A stretch of 64,000 bases of DNA, from NCBI GenBank assembly GCA_964459305.1, contig CAYWNA010000028.1, forward strand, positions 14,669-78,668, given 5' to 3'. A program made the translations under genes and the position numbers. The notes under the pieces are model-generated. The model had not been told where the DNA came from. It ran no database searches and worked only from the letters and a program-made list of their open reading frames with translations. Shown in pieces: positions 58,655 through 64,000 of this stretch (position 1 is its first letter; each line of letters begins with the position of its first letter). This DNA comes from CAYWNA01 sp964459305 (GTDB lineage Bacteria; Planctomycetota; Planctomycetia; Pirellulales; Pirellulaceae).

Positions 58655-59611
58655 TCAGCGTGGAGCGCGATTGTTGGTGTTGCGGTTAGCCTGATTCACG
58701 TTGCCGATGGCTGCCGGCGCGAAGTGGTGAGAATCGGGAGATACCTGGAATTTCTCTACGACCTTCTCCCAGCCGGACGGGGTTTTTGGCTCGTAGAACT
58801 CGCGTTCCCATATCTTCAACCGGTCCAGCAGCATGTTCCAGTTGACTTCGCGGTTCACGAATGTGAATGAAGTCTTTGCAGGGTTACTGCGCTCATCCCA
58901 GTTTCGGTCGAAGATGACCAATGCTTTCGGAAGGAAATCTTCCTGCGCGATGATAACGTGCACGAATTTGTAGTTGGCCGCATCTTTTCTGGTCTTCGGA
59001 AACGCCTCAAGCCGGTACTCTCCTTGCACGTTTTCCGGAAGAGGCAAGGGGCGGATCCAATAGCGCTGCTTGATCTTCTCCGCATCCGCACCGAACAGGA
59101 AGGGCAGCGGTCCTTCCGAAATAGCCTTGCCTCGCATGTGGGGGGGCAATTCTTGTTGGATCAGCTGTTTCTTCTTGTGGTCATGAACGTAAATCGACTG
59201 CCCATCGCAGATCCAATGCTCGTTGGACTCGCCTTGACGCAGTGCGTATTGTGGCTCATCCCCAGCCTTGGCAGGCGGCTGATAGACCCGCATCGCTTCC
59301 ACCTTGAACATTCCCTTGTCCGGCGACTTGTACTTGATCCGGCCTTCGCTGAACGTTTTGAATGTGTCTCGCGGGCCGAACACGGGATCGTATTCCCAGC
59401 GACGGAACGTGCACTGATACCGTTCGATGGCCTTGCTGCGCTGCTCCCAGAATCTGAGGACGTCGTCCAAGAACTTCTGCTCGACGGCAGATAGCGGCGG
59501 AAACGGCGGCTGAACGGTCGGTAGGCGATTCTGATTCTGCGCTTCGGTCGTGCGAAGACCGTTCACCAGTACGAACGCCAATACGATCCCCACAAAGACA
59601 CTACGCTTCAT
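58655..59611 (-). CDS. TIGR03009 family secreted protein
   Basis: About 318 residues with a signal peptide (SVFVGIVLAFVLVNGLRTTEA). The body has the planctomycete-specific TIGR03009 pattern, a LolA-like beta fold: LDDVLRFWEQRSKAIERYQC near 45, then TFRRWEYDPVFG, HWICDGQSIYVHDHKKKQL, ISEGPLPFLFGADAEKIKQR and VHVIIAQEDFLPKALVIFD. LolA-type folds carry lipids or lipoproteins, but the role of this family is unknown. GAGGCGATC before ATG 59611 and the signal peptide fix the start. Three bases separate it from the solute-binding lipoprotein gene. Confidence 0.85.
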   Translation of the reverse strand: MKRSVFVGIVLAFVLVNGLRTTEAQNQNRLPTVQPPFPPLSAVEQKFLDDVLRFWEQRSKAIERYQCTFRRWEYDPVFGPRDTFKTFSEGRIKYKSPDKGMFKVEAMRVYQPPAKAGDEPQYALRQGESNEHWICDGQSIYVHDHKKKQLIQQELPPHMRGKAISEGPLPFLFGADAEKIKQRYWIRPLPLPENVQGEYRLEAFPKTRKDAANYKFVHVIIAQEDFLPKALVIFDRNWDERSNPAKTSFTFVNREVNWNMLLDRLKIWEREFYEPKTPSGWEKVVEKFQVSPDSHHFAPAAIGNVNQANRNTNNRAPR

Positions 59612-59762
59612 GATCGCCTCGTTTCTTTCTCCAGCTTCCATATCCTTCCAGAACGCCAGCCAAATTCTATCACGATCGCAAAAGGCACCCTATAGCGATT
59701 TACACAGCGCGCGCATGGCGGGCGGGTTTGCGGGACGTCACGCATTCGTCGTCAAAAAACTC

Positions 59763-59829
59763 GTAGCTGAATTCGCAAGAATTCAGGCCGTGAGGTGTGA
59801 TCCGTCTGAATTCTTGCGAATTCAGCTAC
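59763..59829. repeat. Dispersed palindromic repeat B, copy 2
   Basis: Perfect 24-base arms, 59763-59786 (starting GTAGCTGAATTCGCAAG) and 59806-59829, around a 19-base loop. The flanks share GGGTTTGCGGG and CATTCGT on the left and CAAACCC on the right with copy 1. The rest of the 59612-59968 gap holds no gene that I can see. Confidence 0.75.
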
Positions 59830-59968
59830 AAACCCCTTCCTTCGTCCACGCATGGCCACACGGCGAGTTGGCGGACTGCTAGCATAGAGCAGCGATGAAG
59901 CGGGCGAGAACATGCGTTTGCGAAATCGGGGCAGGGAGATGGGCTCGTTGCCGATCCTACAGCGGTAT

Positions 59969-61306
59969 TCATCCCTTGCCCTTCAGCTCGCGGACGCGTT
60001 TTTCGATGCCCGAGAGGATCTCGTGATCGCTGGGATGAGGTGATGGGAATGCCGGGCGCAGCGGAAGCGGAACGTTATCCATCCGATAGACGGTTCCCGC
60101 GACGTTGATGCCGTAGGTGGCTACGGTGAACGATACCGTGGCGGATCGTGTGGTCGGCGTTTCCTTGGGGTCTAACGCGACGTAGGGAATCGACTCCAAG
60201 TGCTCGCGGGCCGGTTGGCTGAAGTTCGCCATGGGATCGCTGGCCACGATCAAGGCCGCATCCGCCTCTTTGCGGGCCAGGACGTCGGCGGCCGTGTATT
60301 CGCCGGGATTGAACCGCGGATAGCCGCGTGCGAGATTGACCCCAAACGGGAAGCCGGTTCGCCAAGCCAAGACGTTGTCGGCGCCGGCAACATTGCCATG
60401 TCCGCGATTCGGCTTGCTGACAAACCGGGTGTATTTGTTCATGTCGCGCGTGAGCGACATGAGTGCTTCGCTGTTGCTGTGCTTCCCGCGAGTCATGGTT
60501 AGGCCCATGCCAAAAAACATGACGCCGAAGGTGGCAGCCTTCATGCGGTCCATCAAATCCTGCCAAACGTCAAGCGGTTGTCCCGTGTCTTCTTCAACCT
60601 GCTGCGGATCGACTTCGATTCCCTGGGCCAGCGCCCGCAGTGCCCACAGTGCTTCGAAGTCCCGCCGAGGTTTGATCTGAATGAAGATGTCCGCCGCTTT
60701 CGCGGATTTCGTCTTTCGCACGTCGACCACCACGCACGTGCGATCCTTGCGGCCATTCGGCACGAACATGCCTTTGGGCATGAGACTATATTTGGTGAAG
60801 TGCCGAGGGTGGCTTTCTGCCGGATTGGATCCCCAAAAGATAATCAGGTCGCCGCGGTTCCGGACTTCGCCCAACGTGCAAGTGACCTCGCCCACGCTTT
60901 GCATCGCCATGCCGCTCGGGCCGTGACACACACTGCTCGTAGTGTCGAGGTTTCCGCCGATCCAATCACCAATACCGGCCGCAACACGCTGGGCTTCGAC
61001 GGTCGTGTCGCTCAGCCCGTAAATCAACGGACACTTGGCGCCGGCCAGTATCCGAGCCGCCTCGTCAATGCCATCCTCGATCGGCGCTGGCTTGCCACGG
61101 ATCTGGCACGAGGCACGGTCTTCCACCGCGTGGTTCGTGAACCAGGCAGTCCCAAGCACGCACGCTCGCTTGGCTTCGACGATCTTATCGCCCTGGACCT
61201 TCAGGTCGATGTCATCACACAGGCAACCGCAGAACGTGCAAGTCGCGTCGGTGACGACTTTCGGCTCTTGCTCTCGACCCGAGGCGGGCTGATTTGGCGT
61301 CGACAT
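59969..61306 (-). CDS. fmdB: Formylmethanofuran dehydrogenase subunit B
   Basis: A 445-residue molybdopterin-oxidoreductase-fold subunit. Near the N-terminus, TCTFCGCLCDDIDL and, about 20 residues later, RACVLG give the four cysteines of a 4Fe-4S site. SSVCHGPSGMAMQ carries the cysteine that binds W/Mo in methanogen FwdB. Later come IIFWGSNPAESHPRH and VASDPMANFSQPAREHL. In planctomycetes this belongs to the H4MPT-linked one-carbon pathway, oxidising or releasing formyl groups. The A, C and D-transferase subunits are not in the window. The subunit D gene lies three bases upstream on the same strand. The name FhcB is used for methylotroph homologues. Confidence 0.92.
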   Translation of the reverse strand: MSTPNQPASGREQEPKVVTDATCTFCGCLCDDIDLKVQGDKIVEAKRACVLGTAWFTNHAVEDRASCQIRGKPAPIEDGIDEAARILAGAKCPLIYGLSDTTVEAQRVAAGIGDWIGGNLDTTSSVCHGPSGMAMQSVGEVTCTLGEVRNRGDLIIFWGSNPAESHPRHFTKYSLMPKGMFVPNGRKDRTCVVVDVRKTKSAKAADIFIQIKPRRDFEALWALRALAQGIEVDPQQVEEDTGQPLDVWQDLMDRMKAATFGVMFFGMGLTMTRGKHSNSEALMSLTRDMNKYTRFVSKPNRGHGNVAGADNVLAWRTGFPFGVNLARGYPRFNPGEYTAADVLARKEADAALIVASDPMANFSQPAREHLESIPYVALDPKETPTTRSATVSFTVATYGINVAGTVYRMDNVPLPLRPAFPSPHPSDHEILSGIEKRVRELKGKG

Positions 61307-61309
61307 GGC

Positions 61310-61651
61310 CTACAGCTTCTCCAGTTCCACATCCAGTCCTTTACTCGTTGGCATCCCTGACCCGTCCGTGTCGCCTCCCATTAACCGGCTAGACATGTCG
61401 CCGTACGCAATGAACAGCACACCCGACGGCAACTCATCCCGCTTGGCAGGAGCGACCGACAGCTCGATGCTTCCGAACGGACTGGTCAGTCGTACGCGTT
61501 CGCCCTCGGCCAGGCTCAGACGCTGCATGTCGTCAGGTGAAACCTGCAGGATGCTGGTCTCCGACTGGTAAGTCTCCCCGAACTTGCCTTCGTTGATGCC
61601 CCGGCCCTGCCGGCTGGTACGGCCTGCGATCAAGACAAACGGATCGGGCAT
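61310..61651 (-). CDS. Formylmethanofuran dehydrogenase subunit D-like, molybdopterin-dinucleotide-binding
   Basis: About 113 residues forming the double-psi beta barrel that closes over the pterin cofactor: FVLIAGRTSRQGRGINEGKF at the start, ILQVSPDDMQRLSLAEGERV in the middle and a C-terminal GVLFIAYGDMSSRLMGG, which matches the FwdD/FmdD pattern. It ends three bases before fmdB, so the pair is co-transcribed and should form one module. Start 61651 has GGA upstream; ATG 61675 is an alternative and adds eight residues. Confidence 0.85.
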   Translation of the reverse strand: MPDPFVLIAGRTSRQGRGINEGKFGETYQSETSILQVSPDDMQRLSLAEGERVRLTSPFGSIELSVAPAKRDELPSGVLFIAYGDMSSRLMGGDTDGSGMPTSKGLDVELEKL

Positions 61652-61825
61652 TGGACGGTCCAATTCGCTATGCATCGAGAAAACGGTCAATATACGACCG
61701 CGGCAGCCCCAGAACAATCACCCGCTCGATGGGCGTTGCGACGTCAGTACTTCTCTGGCAGATTCTGCACGTTGCTGCTATCTTCTTGGGTAGGGATCGT
61801 CGCGGGAACAGATCTCGAATTCACG

Positions 61826-61909
61826 GTGGCTGATATCGCCAGACCTTGGCTGCTCGGCATGAGAGAATCAAACTCTGGTGAGTTCGGCTACATCGGATGA
61901 ATGCCGGCG
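61826..61909 (+). repeat. Dispersed palindromic repeat A, copy 3 (upstream of the glmU-like gene)
   Basis: Core 61826-61891 runs from GTGGCTGATATCGCCAGAC to CTCTGGTGAGTTCGGCTAC and is followed by the conserved ATGCCGGCG tail. An AATTCAC just before the left arm is shared with copy 2. The core ends 43 bases before the start of the glmU-like gene, so it would be in or near its leader. Confidence 0.75.
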
Positions 61910-61934
61910 TTCGACGAAGGGAGTGACCACAGCC

Positions 61935-63182
61935 ATGCGTGCGATTGTCTTCGAAGACCAAAACGTGTCGCGGTTGCATCCCATTACAACCAGCAGGGCT
62001 GCCTATGCCGTCACCTGTGGCGGATATCGGCTGATTGACTGGCTGCGGAAGCTCGACGTGCCGCTGCAGGGAATTGTGCGTCCACATTTGGCAGAGCTAC
62101 AGGAACTCGATTATCCGCAGTTGGCCACAGCCGCAAGTGCCGAGGGGCATCCGGTGCTCATGATCAATGCTCGAGTGGTCCCATCGGTCGCCGTTTTCCG
62201 GACGTTGCGCGCACTGATCAAAGAACGACGACCTGGTGTCGTGCGGGATGGAGATGACGTCGCGGCCGTGCTGTTGTCCGGCGACTCGCCGATTCCGGCC
62301 AGTCAACCGACTGTCGCGAATCTGAAGGACTACCTGAGCGATGCCGATGTGCCGTCGCTGGACATGCTGGACGGCAGTCTGCCACTCATCAGATACGCGC
62401 ATGATGTGATCCGATACCATTTGGAGACCATCAATGAGAGTCTCGAATACCGCATTGCCAACGGCGCTTACGAGGAGATCGCCGACGGTGTGTTCGCCGC
62501 CGAGGGCGCAGTATTGGGCGACTATGCGGCGACCGATACGTGCGATGGACCGATCGTGCTGGAGGAAGGCGCTTCGGTGAGCCCCCATTGCTATCTCAGC
62601 GGCCCGGCGTTGTTGGGGCGCAATTGCAGAGTGAAAGAACATGCCGCGGTCAAAGAGTCTGTGGTATTGGGGCACACGACCAAAATCGGCGGTGAAATCG
62701 AGGCATCCATTGTCGAGCCATACACGAACAAGCAGCATCACGGTTTCTTGGGGCACAGTTACCTTGGCAGTTGGGTCAATCTCGGCGCCGGCACATGCAA
62801 CAGCGACCTGAAAAACACATACGGCAAAGTAAACATGGAATACGGCGGCGAGAAAGTGGATACGGGCATGCAGTTTGTGGGTTGCATGATGGGCGACTAT
62901 GCCAAGACTGCGATCAACACGAGCATATTCACTGGAAAGACAGTCGGCGTGTGCAGCATGGTGTACGGCTTCGTCACCACAAACGTGCCCAGCTTCGTCA
63001 ACTATGCGCGTTCATTCGGACAGGTCACGGAACTTCCGCCGGAAGTGATGCAGCAGACACAGCAGCGCATGTTTTCCCGGAGAGACGTGGAGCAAAGATC
63101 GCACGACATTCAGCTACTGCACGACATGTACGAACTGACGCGCGAGGAACGACAGTTGGCCGGAGATCCGCTCTCCTTGTAG
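61935..63182 (+). CDS. GlmU family sugar nucleotidyltransferase/acetyltransferase (alternative GlmU)
   Basis: About 415 residues. The N-terminal 190 residues are a divergent nucleotidyltransferase-like domain (RAIVFEDQNVSRLHPITTSR, LMINARVVPS). A left-handed beta-helix follows, with hexapeptide turns (VLGDYAATD, IVLEEGASVSPHC, ALLGRNCRVKEHA) and GHSYLGSWVNLGAGTCNSDL, a block shared with GlmU acetyltransferase domains. This fits the TIGR03991 family, proposed to replace GlmU in making UDP-GlcNAc from glucosamine-1-phosphate. The classic GxGTRM loop is absent, as in the family. GGGAG about ten bases upstream and the family N-terminus fix ATG 61935. glmS at 13 kb supplies the precursor. Confidence 0.85.
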   Translation: MRAIVFEDQNVSRLHPITTSRAAYAVTCGGYRLIDWLRKLDVPLQGIVRPHLAELQELDYPQLATAASAEGHPVLMINARVVPSVAVFRTLRALIKERRPGVVRDGDDVAAVLLSGDSPIPASQPTVANLKDYLSDADVPSLDMLDGSLPLIRYAHDVIRYHLETINESLEYRIANGAYEEIADGVFAAEGAVLGDYAATDTCDGPIVLEEGASVSPHCYLSGPALLGRNCRVKEHAAVKESVVLGHTTKIGGEIEASIVEPYTNKQHHGFLGHSYLGSWVNLGAGTCNSDLKNTYGKVNMEYGGEKVDTGMQFVGCMMGDYAKTAINTSIFTGKTVGVCSMVYGFVTTNVPSFVNYARSFGQVTELPPEVMQQTQQRMFSRRDVEQRSHDIQLLHDMYELTREERQLAGDPLSL

Positions 63183-63197
63183 GAACCGTTGACGCTG

Positions 63198-63671
63198 CTA
63201 TCCGGGATGAGGGCGGCTAAGACTCGCCAAAGCGGCTTCTTCGTCATCAAGTATCTCGAAGACTCTGTTTAGGCTGGAATCGAAGAAAGCCTCCCGGACG
63301 AATGGATGCAGTCCGCACAAGATGAGCCGGCCTTTGGCAGCCCTCACTCGCTTATTCAAGGCGACGAGCCGGGCGATGAGCGAACTGCTGACGACATCCA
63401 GGTCGGACAAGTCCACCACGACGCGCGGGGCACCCTCAGACCGCACAAGCGCCTCGACCAAACACTCGATATCCACGTGGTCGGGCGTTCTGCCGGGCAA
63501 GACGTGGAGAACTATGACGCCATCGACCGTCGTCTTGCGGCACCACACCATGTACGTGCACTCCGTACAGAGAGCATCGTAGGCCGACAACGGTGACTCG
63601 GCGGCTAGCGTGGTACCACACACGGGACACTGGTGGGGCACGCCCACGCGTTTTGTGGACGAAGTATTCAT
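63198..63671 (-). CDS. STAS domain protein with N-terminal zinc ribbon
   Basis: About 157 residues. The first 45 hold a zinc ribbon (HQCPVCGTTL and ALCTECTYMVW). The rest is a STAS domain as in anti-sigma-factor antagonists: VIVLHVLPGRTPDHVDIECL, then the phospho-acceptor region VVDLSDLDVVSSSLIARLVA, then ILCGLHPFVREAFFDSSL. The conserved serine sits in DVVSSSL, where SpoIIAA is phosphorylated by its anti-sigma kinase. No kinase or phosphatase partner lies beside it. AAGGAGG seven bases before ATG 63671 fixes the start; the longer frame upstream is not coding-like. It converges on the GlmU-like gene, with the stops 15 bases apart. Confidence 0.85.
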   Translation of the reverse strand: MNTSSTKRVGVPHQCPVCGTTLAAESPLSAYDALCTECTYMVWCRKTTVDGVIVLHVLPGRTPDHVDIECLVEALVRSEGAPRVVVDLSDLDVVSSSLIARLVALNKRVRAAKGRLILCGLHPFVREAFFDSSLNRVFEILDDEEAALASLSRPHPG

Positions 63672-64000
63672 TGCTCTGCCCTCCTTACCGGTTCGACTTG
63701 TTGTGCGTCGGGGAGGTAGGGAACGGCTCGGGAATAGAAACTGCATTCGCGATCGCGAATAATCCGCGTTCCGGCCCGCCGCCGTTCCTATGGGCACGCG
63801 ACTGCCTATTAGTGTGATCGAATTCTGCCTCCGATTCCAGACATGCCGAAGGCAACGATGGGAAAAACCCCAAAAAAGGTAATATGGACGCTGATGGCAT
63901 GATACGGGCTGGTATGGCGTCGAATCGAAAACGACGGGTGAAACGCGCCACGGCTGACGCAGCCGTGGCACCAACAAGCAGCAGTTGGCACGGCGCTAAG
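63672..64000. other. Gene-free end of window
   Basis: No gene recognised in the last 330 bases. A small stem CACGGCTG/CAGCCGTG lies at about 63949-63968. The promoter of the STAS gene should be in the left part. Confidence 0.4.

Noticed and set aside
1..64000. tRNA, rRNA and CRISPR arrays
   Set aside because: Read-through found no T-arm-like GGTTCGAATCC in a cloverleaf context, no rRNA-like blocks and no regularly spaced direct repeats. The repeats present are dispersed palindromes, not arrays.

Overview
The window looks like a chromosome segment of a planctomycete, most likely from the Pirellulales or a neighbouring order. The evidence is the mix of families: three DUF1559 proteins (two with a classic pseudopilin N-terminus), a TIGR03009 secreted protein, an FG-GAP/UnbV lipoprotein coupled to a TPR gene, a Tat-exported Gfo/Idh/MocA oxidoreductase, a Ser/Thr kinase with DMG in place of DFG, a fused AroD-AroE enzyme, the alternative GlmU family, and formylmethanofuran dehydrogenase genes in a bacterial context. 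G+C is high, genes lie on both strands, and no tRNA, rRNA, CRISPR array or intact transposase was seen. Taxonomy is inferred from gene content only.

Layout. 1-5 kb: serine hydrolase with a gene remnant fused to its 3' end, a repeat-rich gap, a secreted oxidoreductase and a URO-D-type protein whose C-terminus runs into a repeat. 5-11 kb: a large hybrid histidine kinase, a secreted beta-propeller protein, a small membrane protein and a 5'-truncated PQQ-propeller gene. 11-17 kb: guaC, glmS and an ABC1/UbiB kinase. 17-21 kb: an envelope cluster ompH-lpxC-lpxA-gnnA-like, then pheA on the other strand. 22-27 kb: dnaK-clpB behind a near-perfect sigma-54 promoter. 27-33.6 kb: a DUF1559 gene, a His/Cys-rich secreted protein, a uronate isomerase relative, comF, DUF502, a hemC remnant, fliW and csrA. 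33.7-38.5 kb: a four-gene minus-strand cluster (DUF1559, lipoprotein, TPR, FG-GAP/UnbV). 38.8-46.7 kb: membrane protein, Ser/Thr kinase, YihY protein, DAACS symporter and a secreted carboxypeptidase-regulatory-like protein. 47.4-51 kb: the two halves of a Tm-1-type protein as separate genes around a zinc-ribbon DUF1559 gene. 51-57.5 kb: NtrC-type regulator, mutL, aroDE and prepilin peptidase. 57.6-64 kb: solute-binding lipoprotein, TIGR03009 protein, fmdB-fmdD pair, GlmU-like enzyme and a STAS protein.

Functional links. glmS (13 kb) and the GlmU-like gene (62 kb) together cover amino-sugar nucleotide supply that lpxA/lpxC and the wall or envelope would use. The prepilin peptidase at 56 kb is the expected processing enzyme for the DUF1559 pseudopilins. 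FliW and CsrA form the usual antagonist pair.

The least expected signal is the density of short, palindromic intergenic repeats. At least seven families are present. One (family A) occurs in the same orientation in the upstream regions of glmS, fliW and the glmU-like gene. Three gene remnants (sialate esterase tail, PQQ propeller, hemC tail) show local erosion. Other points of note are the sigma-54 promoter of dnaK, the split Tm-1 pair, and a shikimate dehydrogenase domain in which three normally conserved substrate-site residues are changed.
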